The notes beneath the pieces are model-generated. The model saw only the letters and a list, made by a program, of their open reading frames with translations. It was not told the DNA's origin and made no database searches. 64,000 nucleotides of DNA from Lachnospiraceae bacterium (GTDB lineage: Bacteria > Bacillota > Clostridia > Lachnospirales > Lachnospiraceae), in assembly GCA_024695145.1 (NCBI GenBank), contig JAILIS010000046.1, positions 1-64,000 of the forward strand, in the 5' to 3' direction. The translations under genes were made by a program, and so were the position numbers. Positions 7,489-18,174 of the stretch are shown here, piece after piece. Positions within the stretch are counted from its first letter, which is position 1; the number at the start of each line of letters is the position of its first letter.

Positions 7489-8337
7489 TTGAAGATAAAG
7501 GAAAAAAGAATATACAAAGAGGTGTTCGGATTTTTATCCGTCTGCAGCACTAAAAGACTCGATACATATTCAGCCGCAGCTGCATTTTACATATTTGTGT
7601 CTTTTATCCCCTATCTGCTGATCATCCTTTCAACGATCAAATATCTTCCTTTCACCAAACAGGACCTTCTGGCTTTTCTCGGCGACCTTCTCCCGGGAGG
7701 AACGGACTGGTTTGTTGAGCGGATGGCGGATGAGATGTATGAGAAAGGTATCGGAGTACTGTCTTTTTCCGTTATAGCCGTCGTTTGGGCATCAGCCAAG
7801 GGTGTTTTCGGTATTACACGCGGTCTTAACGATATTTTTGACATCAAGGTAAACTACGGGATGTGGTATCTTCGGGCCAGAAGCGCACTCTGTACACTGC
7901 TTCTGATGATCGGGATGATTTTGATGCTTGTCATATCAGTGTTCGGAAATACGATCATAACGATAGTGAACAGGCATATTACGATACCGGACACTGTTAT
8001 CAGTTTGATGGAAGCAAAGAATATCATAATGTTCTTTGTTCTGTTTACGGTATTTATGTTCTTCTTCTGCGTGCTTCCGGGTCGTAAGATAAAGCCTGGT
8101 ACACAGGTGATCGGTGCCGCGATCGCCGGCATGCTCTGGATAGGGTTTACAAAACTGTTTTCGTATTATCTGTCGACTTTTAACGGATACAGTATGTACG
8201 GGAGCTTTGCGGTTATACTTATCATAGGAGTGTGGCTGTACAGCGGTATGTATATAATGTTTATGGGAGCTCTTTTAAACAAGACAATAGCTTCCAGGAA
8301 AGGCAATAAAAATGAAAGACAGGATCAAGGAACTTAA
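7489..8337 (+). CDS. yihY: YihY/BrkB family membrane protein
   Basis: A 282-residue integral membrane protein with about six hydrophobic segments. It carries the family's conserved N-terminal AAAAFYIFVSFIPYL segment (residues ~29-43) and, near the C-terminus, YGSFAVILIIGVWLY. The family was once called ribonuclease BN, but that assignment is no longer accepted and the true function is unknown. The start is TTG at 7489 with AAAGG eight bases upstream; the next in-frame ATG would remove conserved sequence. Its 3' end overlaps pheS by 26 bases, so the two are translationally linked. Confidence 0.85.
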   Translation: MKIKEKRIYKEVFGFLSVCSTKRLDTYSAAAAFYIFVSFIPYLLIILSTIKYLPFTKQDLLAFLGDLLPGGTDWFVERMADEMYEKGIGVLSFSVIAVVWASAKGVFGITRGLNDIFDIKVNYGMWYLRARSALCTLLLMIGMILMLVISVFGNTIITIVNRHITIPDTVISLMEAKNIIMFFVLFTVFMFFFCVLPGRKIKPGTQVIGAAIAGMLWIGFTKLFSYYLSTFNGYSMYGSFAVILIIGVWLYSGMYIMFMGALLNKTIASRKGNKNERQDQGT

Positions 8338-9376
8338 GGAAAAGTTCAGCGCACAGCTGGGAACGGTATATGACCAGAAATCCCTTGAAGAACTGAGACT
8401 GGCCTTTTTGAGTAAAAAAGGTCATGTGTCCGCTCTTATGTCGGAACTTGCCAAACTGCCCGGAGATCAGAAAAAAGAAGCCGGAGCACTCATCAATTCC
8501 TTCAAGCAGGAGATATCCGCTCATTTTGACGAAAAGATGGAGCAGATAAGAAAAGCCGAAGAGGAAAGGCTTATCAATTCAGCCGAAAGTTATGACGAAT
8601 CACTTCCGGAGGAAAGGGCACGCGGTTCATATCATCCGATCACGCTTGTACAGCGCGAACTTGAAGATATTTTCGGTTCCATGGGATTTGACGTGGAGGA
8701 CTACAGTGAGATAGTAGACGATTATCACTGCTTTGAGGCGCTGAACATTCCGCCGTATCATCCGGCCAGGGATATGCAGGATACTTATTACCTGTCAACA
8801 CCCAATCAGCTTCTGAAAAGTCATACATCGGCAGCGCAGAATTCGATAATGCATAAATACGGTCCTCTTCTCAAGGAGAAAGGACGTCCCATCAGAGCCG
8901 TATTCCCGGGCAGATGTTTCCGTAATGAGGATATCGATGCATGCCATGAGAACACATTTTTCCAGATGGAAGGCATTATGATAGATAAGAACATCTCCAT
9001 CTCCAATCTTATCTATTTCATGAAGACCATGTTGTCTGAAGTGTTCGAACGTGATGTTACAGTAAGGCTTAGGCCCGGATTTTTCCCTTTTGTGGAGCCG
9101 GGATTTGAACTTGACATTCAGTGCCTTATATGCGGAGGTAAGGGATGCAGTTCCTGTAAGGATTCCGGATGGCTCGAACTTTGTCCGTGCGGAATGATAC
9201 ATCCCAACGTGCTTAAATACGGCGGTATCAATTCCGAAGAAGATCCGTATGAGTATACGGGATTTGCTTTCGGACTCGGACTTACAAGACTTGCCATGAT
9301 GAAATACGGTGTAAAAGATATCAGAACGTTCAACGAAGGGGATCTTAATGCATTGTCCCAGTTTGTATCTAAATAA
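8312..9376 (+). CDS. pheS: Phenylalanyl-tRNA synthetase alpha subunit
   Basis: Catalytic subunit of the alpha2-beta2 PheRS, forming Phe-tRNA. At 354 residues it matches the family. The N-terminal ~85 residues form the coiled-coil tRNA-binding arm. The class II core follows: HTSAAQ, motif 2 around FPGRCFRNEDIDACHE with FFQMEG, and motif 3 GFAFGLGLTRLAM near the C-terminus. The ATG at 8312 has AGGAAAGG upstream and lies inside the end of yihY. pheT follows after 33 bases with its own GGAGG site. No T-box leader is visible upstream of the operon. Confidence 0.97.
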   Translation: MKDRIKELKEKFSAQLGTVYDQKSLEELRLAFLSKKGHVSALMSELAKLPGDQKKEAGALINSFKQEISAHFDEKMEQIRKAEEERLINSAESYDESLPEERARGSYHPITLVQRELEDIFGSMGFDVEDYSEIVDDYHCFEALNIPPYHPARDMQDTYYLSTPNQLLKSHTSAAQNSIMHKYGPLLKEKGRPIRAVFPGRCFRNEDIDACHENTFFQMEGIMIDKNISISNLIYFMKTMLSEVFERDVTVRLRPGFFPFVEPGFELDIQCLICGGKGCSSCKDSGWLELCPCGMIHPNVLKYGGINSEEDPYEYTGFAFGLGLTRLAMMKYGVKDIRTFNEGDLNALSQFVSK

Positions 9377-9409
9377 ACCGTTATTATCACAGCTTACGGA
9401 GGATTAAAA

Positions 9410-11776
9410 ATGTTTGTTTCAATGAACTGGATCAGGGATTTTGTTGATCTTGAAGGTGAAGATATAGAAAAGCTCATACAAAGATTTACTCTTTCTACCG
9501 CCGAGGTTGAAGGAATACAGTATAAAGGCAGTGATATAAAAGAGGTTGTGGCCGGAAAGATCATTTCATGTGAGGATCATCCCGATTCCGACCATCTGCA
9601 TGTCTTAAAAGTCGACGCGGGAGACGGGATCTATGATGTTGTCTGCGGAGCGCCGAATGCCAGATGCGGCATCACGACCGCTTTTGCAAAAACAGGCGGA
9701 AGTGTGGGCGGAATGAAGATAAAAAGCGCGAAACTGCGCGGCGTAGTGTCTAACGGAATGTGCTGTTCCACCAAAGAACTCGGAATAAGCGATGACCATG
9801 AAGGGATCATGGAACTTGACGATGATATAGCGTGCGGAACAGATATAAAGACTATATTTCCGATCGATGATGTTATATTTGAGGTTGACAACAAATCGCT
9901 TACAAACAGACCGGACCTTTGGGGGCATTACGGTATAGCAAGAGAATTTGCCGCTCTTACGGGTCATCCGCTCAAAGAGCTTCCTGTCATGGAAAATCCT
10001 TATGACGGCGATGCAAAGGTTAATGTAACGATAGCAAATAAAGATCTTTGTTTCCGATACACATCGATTCGTATTGAAAACATCACCAAGCATGTCAGCC
10101 CGATGCAGATGCAGATAAGACTGTATTACTGCGGATCGCGTGCGATCAATCTGCTTGCGGATATCACAAATTACATCATGCTCGAGCTGGGACAGCCCAT
10201 GCATGCCTTTGACGGGCATTTCATAGATTCGATCGTGGTAGATACCCCGAAGGAGAATATAAACTTTACAACTCTCGACGGCAATTCTCATGAAATAACA
10301 CCTGATACGCTTATGATCTACAACAATGATACAGCTGTTGCCATAGCAGGTATCATGGGTGGTCTTGACAGTGAGATAACTGCCGATACCGATACGCTTG
10401 TTCTCGAATCAGCCAATTTTGACGGTGTATGTGTCAGAAAGAGTGCCAGTCGTCTGGGCCTTCGTACGGATGCTTCCGCAAGATACGAAAAAACTCTCGA
10501 TCCGGAGATGACGCTTACGGCCGTAAAGAGGTTCCTGAAGCTTTTATATGATGCCGATCCGGGTATTAAATGTGCAAGTGAAGTTACCGACGTTTATGTA
10601 AAGCATTATCCGACCATCACCATCCCGATAAACAAAGCATTTGTTGACAGATATACCGGGATAGACATATCTGCGGACAGGATAGAGGCAACACTTTCAA
10701 GTCTGGGATTTGATGTCAAAAGATCCGGAGACGAGATGAATGTTACTGTTCCTTCATACCGTGCGACAAAGGATATCAGCATGCAGGCGGACCTTGTTGA
10801 GGAGATAACGAGGATCTACGGATATGACAACTTTGAGATCAAAACAACTTTTGAACCGCTCCTTCCCGCACGCAAGACTGCACGCAAGATCAACGAAAAC
10901 AATATAAAGGATGCTCTTGTGAGAAGATTCTGTCTTCACGAAGTTCATTCAAGGATATGGTGTGATCCCGATGATCTTCGAGATCTCGGACTGTCACCCG
11001 AAGATAACGTCAGACTTCTCGGATCTTCCGAAGAGAGCGAGACCGGTATACTCAGGACTTCACTCATGCAGTGCCTCCTGCCTTTCGTATACAAAAACAG
11101 AAGCTTTGATGACTCTTTCGGAATATTTGAGATCGGAAGGTGCGTCCGTAATACAAAAGCTGACGGTACGGCTGATGAGCGGCGCAATCTCGGTGTCCTG
11201 TTGTACAGCAAAGAAGAAAGTGAAAAATCACTTTATATGACTGCCGTTGATATCATCAACACTGTCTTTTCAGAGAACAAGCATCTGCGAGTCGAATACA
11301 AAAAAACGCAGCCGGAACATGCATGGCAGCATCCGAAGAACACGACGGAATTTTATGCCGAAGGCAAAATGGCAGGTACTCTCAATACGCTTCATCCCGC
11401 CATCCTTAAAAAGATAGCGAAAAACTGTGCGATAGTCTGCATAGAGATGGATATGGATGTATTTGACGCTATCGGAAGCTGCGATCTTGAATTCAATGAA
11501 CCGTCAAGATTTCCGGCTGTTGATTATGATCTGTCGCTTGTCGTACCGGAAGGTGTCAGATTTGATGATATGGAACAGTGCTGGGACAGGAAGGACAATC
11601 CCGAACTTTCGAAAGTAAAAGTGATCGATATATATGATTCCGAAGATACAAAGAGCATAACAATCAGATTCTCGTTTGTTCTTGATGACAGGACTCTTAC
11701 CGGAGAGGAAGTACAGAAGAGGATAGATGTCATCCTGAATAAACTGGAACAAAAGAATGTCAGATTAAGGTCATAA
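9410..11776 (+). CDS. pheT: Phenylalanyl-tRNA synthetase beta subunit
   Basis: 788-residue partner of PheS. Domain order: an N-terminal EMAP-type tRNA-binding fold (residues ~40-150, with [13 protein letters not shown]), the B3/B4 editing domain (~200-390) that clears Tyr-tRNA-Phe, the B5 domain (~400-470), the catalytic-like B6/B7 core with no active site of its own, and the C-terminal anticodon-binding FDX-ACB domain (~695-788, from [13 protein letters not shown]). The length is usual for the family. The start has GGAGG and is 33 bases after pheS; queA follows after one base. Confidence 0.97.
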   Translation: MFVSMNWIRDFVDLEGEDIEKLIQRFTLSTAEVEGIQYKGSDIKEVVAGKIISCEDHPDSDHLHVLKVDAGDGIYDVVCGAPNARCGITTAFAKTGGSVGGMKIKSAKLRGVVSNGMCCSTKELGISDDHEGIMELDDDIACGTDIKTIFPIDDVIFEVDNKSLTNRPDLWGHYGIAREFAALTGHPLKELPVMENPYDGDAKVNVTIANKDLCFRYTSIRIENITKHVSPMQMQIRLYYCGSRAINLLADITNYIMLELGQPMHAFDGHFIDSIVVDTPKENINFTTLDGNSHEITPDTLMIYNNDTAVAIAGIMGGLDSEITADTDTLVLESANFDGVCVRKSASRLGLRTDASARYEKTLDPEMTLTAVKRFLKLLYDADPGIKCASEVTDVYVKHYPTITIPINKAFVDRYTGIDISADRIEATLSSLGFDVKRSGDEMNVTVPSYRATKDISMQADLVEEITRIYGYDNFEIKTTFEPLLPARKTARKINENNIKDALVRRFCLHEVHSRIWCDPDDLRDLGLSPEDNVRLLGSSEESETGILRTSLMQCLLPFVYKNRSFDDSFGIFEIGRCVRNTKADGTADERRNLGVLLYSKEESEKSLYMTAVDIINTVFSENKHLRVEYKKTQPEHAWQHPKNTTEFYAEGKMAGTLNTLHPAILKKIAKNCAIVCIEMDMDVFDAIGSCDLEFNEPSRFPAVDYDLSLVVPEGVRFDDMEQCWDRKDNPELSKVKVIDIYDSEDTKSITIRFSFVLDDRTLTGEEVQKRIDVILNKLEQKNVRLRS

Positions 11777-11777
11777 G

Positions 11778-12818
11778 ATGAAGACTTCCGATTTTTATTA
11801 TGAACTGCCGCCGGAGCTCATCGCCCAGGATCCTTTATCTGACAGATCCTCATCAAAACTCCTTGTTCTTGATAATGACAGTAAAAGGATCGAGCACAGG
11901 ATATTTTCGGATGTTACTGATTATCTCAAAAAAGGGGACGTCCTTGTACTTAACGATACAAAAGTCATTCCCGCAAGGCTTTTAGGCAACAAAGAAGATA
12001 CCGGCGCGGCTGTGGAAGTCTTTCTGCTGAAAAGATTATCAGGCGACACATGGGAGACGATCGTCCGTCCCGGCAAAAAACTTCGTCCGGGAGCCAGGGC
12101 AGTGTTCGGAGACGGCAGGCTCAAATGCGAGATAACAGATTCGCTGCCTGACGGGAACAGGATCGTCAGATTTGAATTTGTTGGTGTTTTTGAAGAAATA
12201 CTGGATGTTCTCGGGCAGATGCCGCTTCCGCCGTATATCACGCACAAACTGGCGGATAAGAACAGATACCAGACCGTATATGCGAAAAACGACGGCAGTG
12301 CCGCAGCACCTACGGCGGGACTTCACTTTACGAACGAACTTCTGGCAAAGATAAAAGGATCCGGTGTCGATATCTGTTTTGTGACCCTGCATGTGGGGCT
12401 CGGAACGTTTAGACCCGTAAAATGTGAAGATATAAGCGATCATCATATGCACAGCGAGTGGTACAGTATCAGCGAGGACAGTGCAAAGCTTATAAATGAA
12501 GCAAGATCCCGCGGCGGACATGTTATCTGTGTCGGAACAACGAGCTGCAGGACGGTGGAAAGTGCTGCCGACGAAAAGGGAGTTGTACACGCCGGAAGCG
12601 GTGATACCGATATCTTCATTTATCCGGGATACAGATTCAAGGTTCTTGACGGCCTTATAACGAATTTTCATCTTCCTGAAAGCACACTTCTGATGCTTGT
12701 GAGTGCGCTTGCAGGTAAAGATGCGATCATGGACGCATATAAAGAGGCAATAGAGCAAAGATACAGATTCTTTTCTTTCGGAGATGCCATGTTCATATTG
12801 CCTCACAGCTTGTGCTGA
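11778..12818 (+). CDS. queA: S-adenosylmethionine:tRNA ribosyltransferase-isomerase
   Basis: Transfers and isomerises the ribosyl part of SAM onto 7-aminomethyl-deazaguanine in tRNA, giving epoxyqueuosine at wobble position 34. The 346 residues match QueA. Typical segments are [30 protein letters not shown] and [12 protein letters not shown]. It starts one base after the pheT stop, so it is translationally coupled. No other queuosine gene is in the window. No clear hairpin terminator follows. Confidence 0.96.
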   Translation: MKTSDFYYELPPELIAQDPLSDRSSSKLLVLDNDSKRIEHRIFSDVTDYLKKGDVLVLNDTKVIPARLLGNKEDTGAAVEVFLLKRLSGDTWETIVRPGKKLRPGARAVFGDGRLKCEITDSLPDGNRIVRFEFVGVFEEILDVLGQMPLPPYITHKLADKNRYQTVYAKNDGSAAAPTAGLHFTNELLAKIKGSGVDICFVTLHVGLGTFRPVKCEDISDHHMHSEWYSISEDSAKLINEARSRGGHVICVGTTSCRTVESAADEKGVVHAGSGDTDIFIYPGYRFKVLDGLITNFHLPESTLLMLVSALAGKDAIMDAYKEAIEQRYRFFSFGDAMFILPHSLC

Positions 12819-12874
12819 AAGTTTTTTTGTATTAATATTGTGTATACTGACAGGGTTTACAAAGGAGAAAGGCT

Positions 12875-13216
12875 ATGCAGGAAAAAAGAAAAAGTAAGAG
12901 ATTTGTACTTGAAGCAAACATTGCAATGGAAAGAGTCGACGGCAGTAAAAACCGTCTGGTGCCTATCAACGTTATCGATGTATCCGGGTCCGGTATCGGA
13001 TTCTCCTGCAGGGAGATTCTCGAGATGAACTCCGTTTACAAGATCAACTTAAAGATCTGGACCGGTGATGTTGTTGATGCACTTATCCATATCATCAGAT
13101 TCGATAACAGCAATGACAATATGTATGTTTACGGAGCAAACTTTGTCGGAATGCCCGGTAATGACACATCAAAGTTTGATATCCATGAACTGTTCGAGGC
13201 AGCCAACGGAAACTGA
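12875..13216 (+). CDS. PilZ domain protein (c-di-GMP receptor)
   Basis: A 113-residue protein that is essentially one PilZ domain. Both ligand motifs are present: RKSKR (Arg5, Arg9; the RxxxR arginine pair) and DVSGSG (Asp35, Ser37, Gly40; the DxSxxG loop), followed by GIGFSC. It is therefore expected to bind cyclic di-GMP and relay it to an unknown partner. A strong AAAGGAG precedes the ATG. A possible -10 TATACT lies at 12843-12848 but without a convincing -35, so it may be transcribed from the queA operon or from a weak promoter. A GGDEF protein and an HD-GYP-like protein lie within 15 kb. Confidence 0.85.
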   Translation: MQEKRKSKRFVLEANIAMERVDGSKNRLVPINVIDVSGSGIGFSCREILEMNSVYKINLKIWTGDVVDALIHIIRFDNSNDNMYVYGANFVGMPGNDTSKFDIHELFEAANGN

Positions 13217-13251
13217 TCCGTTCGAAAATACTAAAGTAACAAGGAGATATT

Positions 13252-14793
13252 ATGAGTAAAAAACCAACTGTACTGATGATCCTTGACGGATTCGGATTAA
13301 ACGATGAGGAAGAGGGAAATGCCGTTTATCTTGCAAGAAAGCCCGTGATAGATTCTCTGATGGAGAATTATCCGTTTGTTAAAGGACTTGCAAGCGGAAT
13401 GGCTGTCGGACTTCCCGACGGACAGATGGGCAACTCCGAAGTGGGACATCTGAACATGGGCGCCGGCAGGATCGTTTACCAGGAACTTACAAGGATCACA
13501 AAGGAGATCGAGGACGGAGATTTCTTTGAGAACAAAAATCTCCTGAAAGCGATCAACAACTGTAAGGAGAAGGATTCAGCCCTTCATCTTTACGGGCTTT
13601 TAAGTGACGGCGGCGTGCACAGCCATATCACACATCTTTTCGGGCTGCTAGAACTCGCCAAGAGGAACGGTCTTCGCAAAGTGTATATCCACTGTTTCCT
13701 TGACGGAAGGGATACCCCGCCCACATCAGGCCTTGATTATGTTCGTCAGCTTCAGAGCAAGATGCGCCAGATAGGGATCGGCGAGATAGCTTCCGTAAGC
13801 GGACGTTATTATGCCATGGACAGGGATAACAACTATGACCGTGTCAAGCTGGCATATCTTGCACTTACAAAAGGTGAAGGCCTTAAAGCCGCCAATGCCG
13901 AAGAAGCCGTATCGGCTTCATATGCAAGGGACGAGACCGATGAATTTGTAAAACCGACTGTTATCGTTAACGGTGGTGTTCCGGTAGGGACCATCAATGA
14001 TGATGATTCAGTCATATTCTTTAATTTCAGACCCGACAGGGCCCGTGAGATAACACATGCATTCTGTGACGACGAGTTCCGCTCTTTCAAGCGTGAGAAG
14101 AAGCTTGATATCGTATATGTATGCTTCACGGATTATGATCCGCTCATCGAAAACAAGCTGGTGGCTTTTGAAAAGGTTGCGGTCACGAATACGTTCGGAG
14201 AATACCTTGCATCTCTTAAGATGACACAGGCAAGACTGGCAGAGACGGAAAAATACGCCCATGTAACATTCTTCTTCAACGGCGGAGTGGAAGAGCCCAA
14301 TCCCGGAGAGACAAGAATACTTGTAAAATCACCGAAGGTTGCGACTTATGATCTCAAGCCCGAGATGAGTGCGTACGAAGTATGTGATAATCTCGTAAAA
14401 GCCATAAAATCCGACAAGTACGATGTTATTATAGTAAATTTCGCAAATCCAGACATGGTAGGCCATACAGGTGTTCTGGATGCTGCGATAGAAGCGATAG
14501 AAGCTGTTGATAAATGTGTCGGAAGAGCTTACGAAGCCATAAAAGAAGTTGACGGTACAATGTTTGTATGTGCCGATCACGGCAATGCCGAACAGTTGAT
14601 AGACTATGAGACCGGCGCTCCTCATACCGCTCATACGACCAATCCCGTACCATTCATCCTTGTCAATTATGATGAGAACTACACTCTTCGTGAAGGTGGA
14701 TGTCTGGCGGATATCGTTCCTACACTTCTTGAGTGTATGGGACTGCCTCAGCCGAAGGAAATGACGGGAAAATCACTGCTTGTAAAGAAGTAG
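13252..14793 (+). CDS. gpmI: 2,3-bisphosphoglycerate-independent phosphoglycerate mutase
   Basis: Glycolytic interconversion of 3- and 2-phosphoglycerate through a phosphoserine intermediate, with two Mn ions. The 513-residue length is typical. The N-terminal metal site is seen in MILDGFG (Asp12), the phosphorylated serine in GNSEVGH (Ser62), the substrate loop in FLDGRDTPP, and the second metal cluster in FVCADHGNAEQ and GAPHTAHT. A good AAGGAG lies before the ATG. The other glycolytic enzymes that often flank it (gapA, pgk, tpiA) are absent here. Confidence 0.97.
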   Translation: MSKKPTVLMILDGFGLNDEEEGNAVYLARKPVIDSLMENYPFVKGLASGMAVGLPDGQMGNSEVGHLNMGAGRIVYQELTRITKEIEDGDFFENKNLLKAINNCKEKDSALHLYGLLSDGGVHSHITHLFGLLELAKRNGLRKVYIHCFLDGRDTPPTSGLDYVRQLQSKMRQIGIGEIASVSGRYYAMDRDNNYDRVKLAYLALTKGEGLKAANAEEAVSASYARDETDEFVKPTVIVNGGVPVGTINDDDSVIFFNFRPDRAREITHAFCDDEFRSFKREKKLDIVYVCFTDYDPLIENKLVAFEKVAVTNTFGEYLASLKMTQARLAETEKYAHVTFFFNGGVEEPNPGETRILVKSPKVATYDLKPEMSAYEVCDNLVKAIKSDKYDVIIVNFANPDMVGHTGVLDAAIEAIEAVDKCVGRAYEAIKEVDGTMFVCADHGNAEQLIDYETGAPHTAHTTNPVPFILVNYDENYTLREGGCLADIVPTLLECMGLPQPKEMTGKSLLVKK

Positions 14794-14808
14794 ACTTTTT
14801 CATATAAT
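14780..14808 (+). promoter_or_regulatory. SigA-type promoter for the EF-G paralogue
   Basis: TTGTAA at 14780-14785, within the last codons of gpmI, a 17-base spacer and TATAAT at 14803-14808. The leader to the ATG at 14859 is about 45 bases. Confidence 0.6.
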
Positions 14809-14858
14809 GTTAACAAGGTGCGCTTGCATCAAATCAAATCATATTGGAGGGTTACACA

Positions 14859-16952
14859 ATGAAGGTTTATCCCAGTAATAAGATCCGTAATGTTGTGATT
14901 TTGGGGCACGGCGGATGCGGAAAGACAACATTGACGGAGGCTATGGCGTTTTTGTCAGGGATCACCACGAGAATGGGCAAGACCGATGACGGAAATACTA
15001 TCAGCGATTACGACAAAGAAGAGCAGAAACGTCATTTTTCTATAGGGACAAGTGTTGTTCCGATAGAGTGGGATGACTGTAAGATCAACGTCCTTGATAC
15101 TCCGGGATATTTTGATTTTGTCGGTGAGGTCGAAGAGGCTGTCGGTGCAGCTGCCGGTGCAATTATAGTTGTTTCGGGCAAAGCCGGTGTCGAAGTCGGA
15201 ACCGAAAAAGCATGGGAGATATGTGAAAAATACAAGCTTCCCAGGATTTTCTTCGTTACCGATATGGATGTTGACAACGCCAGCTACCGCAAGATCGTTG
15301 AAGATCTCGAGGGAATGTACGGCAAGAAGATAGCTCCTTTCCATCTTCCTATCCGTGAGGATGAAAAGCTTGTCGGATACGTTAACGTTGTAAGTGAAAA
15401 GGGATTCAGATGGACAGACGCAGGAAAAGCTGATGAATGCCCCGTCCCCGATTACTGCACGGAATACCTTGAGAAATACAAAGAATCTCTTATGGAGGCT
15501 GTTGCTGAAACAAGCGAAGACTTTATGGAGAGATATTTTGCCGGTGAGACTTTTTCGGATGCCGAGATCCGTTCGGCTCTGTATGCAAATATCAACGACG
15601 GTACAATAGTTCCCGTTACAATGGGTTCCGGTATTATGTGCCGCGGTGTATATACTCTTATGGATGATATAATCAAATATTTCAAGAGTCCCGACCAGCG
15701 AGCTCTTAACGGTATCAATCAGAAGACCGGAGAGATATTTGAAGCCAATTATGATTTCTCAAAGCCCAAGTCGGCATATGTATGGAAGACCATTGTTGAT
15801 CCTTTCATCGGTAAGTATTCACTTATCAAAGTCTGCTCGGGTGTTCTCAAGTCCGATGATACACTTTACAATGCGGACAAGAATTCGGAAGAGAGAATAG
15901 GAAAGCTGTACGTTCTTCGCGGCAACAAGCCTATTGAAGTGCCTGAACTTCAGGCAGGTGATATAGGAGCTCTTGCCAAGCTGACAAGCGTTAAGACAGG
16001 GGATACGCTTTCCACGAAAGCTACTCCCGTTCAGTATCCGAAGACCGAGATCAGCAAGCCCTATACATATATGAGATACAAGGCAAAGAACAAGGGTGAC
16101 ATTGACAAGGTTTCATCAGCTCTTGCGAAGATCATGGAAGAAGATCAGACAGTTAAGAATGTCAATGATTCCGAAAACAGACAGAGCCTTATATATGCTC
16201 TCGGCGATCAGGCGATCGAGATAATCGCGAGCCGTCTGGCCAATGTTTACAAAGTTGAGATAGAACTTGAAGAGCCCAAGGTCGCATACCGTGAGACCAT
16301 CAGAAAGAATTCCGATGTTGAAGGTAAATACAAGAAGCAGTCAGGCGGTCACGGCCAGTACGGACATGTTAAGATGAGGTTTGAGCCTCTCGGTGATATG
16401 GAAAAGCCTTTTGAATTCGAGCAGGTAGTCGTGGGCGGAGCAGTTCCCAAGAACTACTTCCCGGCAGTTGAAAAAGGTCTTGCGGAATCGGTTCAGAAAG
16501 GACCTATGGCCGCATATCCTGTTGTCGGTGTCAAAGCCGTACTTTACGACGGATCATATCACCCTGTTGATTCTTCGGAGCAGGCATTTAAGATGGCTAC
16601 GATCATGGCGTTCAAGAAAGGCTTTATGGATGCGGGTCCTGTTCTGTTAGAGCCTATCGCTTCACTTAAGGTTACCGTTCCCGATCAGTATACGGGTGAT
16701 GTCATGGGTGATCTTAACAAGAGACGCGGAAGAGTGCTCGGCATGAATCCCATAGGCGGCGGTAAGCAGGTTGTTGAAGCCGAGATCCCGATGACAGGTT
16801 TGTACGGATATTGCACAGTCCTTCGTTCAATGACAGGAGGACGCGGTGTATATGAATATGAATTCGTTCGTTATGAACAGTGTCCTTCGGATGTTCAGGA
16901 GAAAGAAGTTGCTGCCAGAGCAAGCAAGCTTGAAGATGATTCAGCAGACTGA
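14859..16952 (+). CDS. Elongation factor G-like translational GTPase (EF-G paralogue)
   Basis: A 697-residue protein with the five-domain layout of EF-G. The P-loop is GHGGCGKTT (from residue 16), switch II is DTPGYFDF (80-87), and the C-terminal part contains the domain IV segment GGHGQYGHVKMRFEPL and the domain V segment RGRVLGMNPIGGG. The guanine-specificity motif, NKxD in ordinary EF-G, reads TDMD here (134-137), which is unusual and suggests a specialised paralogue rather than the main translocase. The start is the ATG at 14859 after TTGGAGGG; the TTG inside that ribosome site is not the start. It stands alone with its own promoter and terminator. Whether it acts in translocation, recycling or ribosome protection cannot be read. 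Confidence 0.85.
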   Translation: MKVYPSNKIRNVVILGHGGCGKTTLTEAMAFLSGITTRMGKTDDGNTISDYDKEEQKRHFSIGTSVVPIEWDDCKINVLDTPGYFDFVGEVEEAVGAAAGAIIVVSGKAGVEVGTEKAWEICEKYKLPRIFFVTDMDVDNASYRKIVEDLEGMYGKKIAPFHLPIREDEKLVGYVNVVSEKGFRWTDAGKADECPVPDYCTEYLEKYKESLMEAVAETSEDFMERYFAGETFSDAEIRSALYANINDGTIVPVTMGSGIMCRGVYTLMDDIIKYFKSPDQRALNGINQKTGEIFEANYDFSKPKSAYVWKTIVDPFIGKYSLIKVCSGVLKSDDTLYNADKNSEERIGKLYVLRGNKPIEVPELQAGDIGALAKLTSVKTGDTLSTKATPVQYPKTEISKPYTYMRYKAKNKGDIDKVSSALAKIMEEDQTVKNVNDSENRQSLIYALGDQAIEIIASRLANVYKVEIELEEPKVAYRETIRKNSDVEGKYKKQSGGHGQYGHVKMRFEPLGDMEKPFEFEQVVVGGAVPKNYFPAVEKGLAESVQKGPMAAYPVVGVKAVLYDGSYHPVDSSEQAFKMATIMAFKKGFMDAGPVLLEPIASLKVTVPDQYTGDVMGDLNKRRGRVLGMNPIGGGKQVVEAEIPMTGLYGYCTVLRSMTGGRGVYEYEFVRYEQCPSDVQEKEVAARASKLEDDSAD

Positions 16953-16968
16953 AAATGAATAATAAAAG

Positions 16969-16994
16969 AGGGTCCTGCAAATGCGCAGGACCCT
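16969..16994. terminator. Bidirectional terminator between convergent genes
   Basis: A 10-bp GC-rich stem (16969-16978 with 16985-16994), loop AAATGC. It is followed by TTTAATTA on the plus strand and by TTTTATT on the minus strand, so it can end both the EF-G paralogue and the diguanylate cyclase transcripts. Confidence 0.8.
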
Positions 16995-17010
16995 TTAATT
17001 AATACCCGTA

Positions 17011-18105
17011 TCAGCTGCTAACGACCTGATTGCGTCCGTTCTCTTTTCCTTTATACAGACGCTTGTCCGCGATCTCAATAAGAGTCTTGACTTTGACTGA
17101 CGAATAATAACCCGAAACACCCAGTGTTATCGTTACGTGAAGTGTCTTTCCCTCATAGTTGAATTCGTAGCTCTCTATCGCGGATCTGATCCTGTTTGCG
17201 ACTTCTATGGCAGTATCGACACCGTCAGTGATAAGTATCAGGAATTCTTCGCCGCCCCATCTGCATGCGCTGTCCTTTGCCCTGATCTGTGCACTGATGA
17301 TCTTGCTGATGTTCTTTAATACAAAATCACCGCAGTCATGTCCGTATGTATCATTAAATATCTTAAAGTGATCTATGTCAGCCATGATCAGGCTGTAAGG
17401 AACATCATTGATAATGGCATTTCTGTGAATACTGCTTAAGCGTTCGTCCATACTCCTGCGATTAAGAAAGTGTGTAAGAGGATCAAAGCTCGCTTCGTCT
17501 TCAAGACGTTCCTGTTCACTTTCCATCTGAAGCTGCATCGAATTGACCTCTACCGCAAAAAGTGCGGAGAACAGAAATGTTATGGCAAGTCCGACAATTA
17601 TATTCATATAGCTCAGTACGACCTCGAAACCCATGAGAAACGTGCCTGCCAGTGGAGGAAATGCATATGTTATACCGCGCATCAGAACATAAGCCGATAT
17701 AACCGTGACGGCTGTTACTAACGGATATATAAGCCTTCTCCGAAAAGAGGATATGGAAAATGTCAGATAGAAAGCTACCGGGATCAATCCGGACAGATAA
17801 AACATGAACTGATAATTCCAACCGACAAAAAGAGTGGCAAGACACGCATGGAGAACAACCTCGATAAGTACAAATATATACAGTCTTCCATACAGTTTCA
17901 GATCGCTGACGATCCTGGATGTATAAAAATACAGAATGACTATTACGGTATTATATACGCCCATAAAGGTGATGCCCATAATATAAAAGATGATCATGAA
18001 TATAAAATGGATAATGGCAATCCCGATCAGAAGTGCCGAATATCTCATTGCATCATAATTAGTCTGTTGATCGCCCCGGTGGCCGTATAAATACTTCTCA
18101 AGCAT
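17011..18105 (-). CDS. Membrane-bound diguanylate cyclase (GGDEF)
   Basis: A 364-residue protein with about six N-terminal membrane helices (residues ~22-185), a short coiled linker and a C-terminal GGDEF domain. The active site reads GGEEF (284-288). A product-inhibition site RAKD (Arg275, Asp278) sits exactly five residues upstream, and the substrate loop NDTYGHDCGD is intact. It should make cyclic di-GMP from two GTP, with feedback inhibition. The membrane part has no sensory domain I recognise. The start has CGGAGA upstream. It is transcribed towards the EF-G paralogue and is single-gene. The PilZ protein 4 kb away is a plausible effector (inference). Confidence 0.92.
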   Translation of the reverse strand: MLEKYLYGHRGDQQTNYDAMRYSALLIGIAIIHFIFMIIFYIMGITFMGVYNTVIVILYFYTSRIVSDLKLYGRLYIFVLIEVVLHACLATLFVGWNYQFMFYLSGLIPVAFYLTFSISSFRRRLIYPLVTAVTVISAYVLMRGITYAFPPLAGTFLMGFEVVLSYMNIIVGLAITFLFSALFAVEVNSMQLQMESEQERLEDEASFDPLTHFLNRRSMDERLSSIHRNAIINDVPYSLIMADIDHFKIFNDTYGHDCGDFVLKNISKIISAQIRAKDSACRWGGEEFLILITDGVDTAIEVANRIRSAIESYEFNYEGKTLHVTITLGVSGYYSSVKVKTLIEIADKRLYKGKENGRNQVVSS

Positions 18106-18174
18106 CGTTATTCTCCGATCACTTCCGTTATTATATCATCATTACTGTCATTAATCTATTTATAAAAATAACGG

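Noticed and set aside
12039..12806. 255-residue frame on the minus strand
   Set aside because: Fully antisense to queA, no ribosome site, low-complexity shadow composition; the plus-strand gene is certain.
14844..14858. TTG start for the EF-G paralogue
   Set aside because: The TTG is part of the TTGGAGGG ribosome site; the ATG at 14859 is correctly spaced and gives the family N-terminus.
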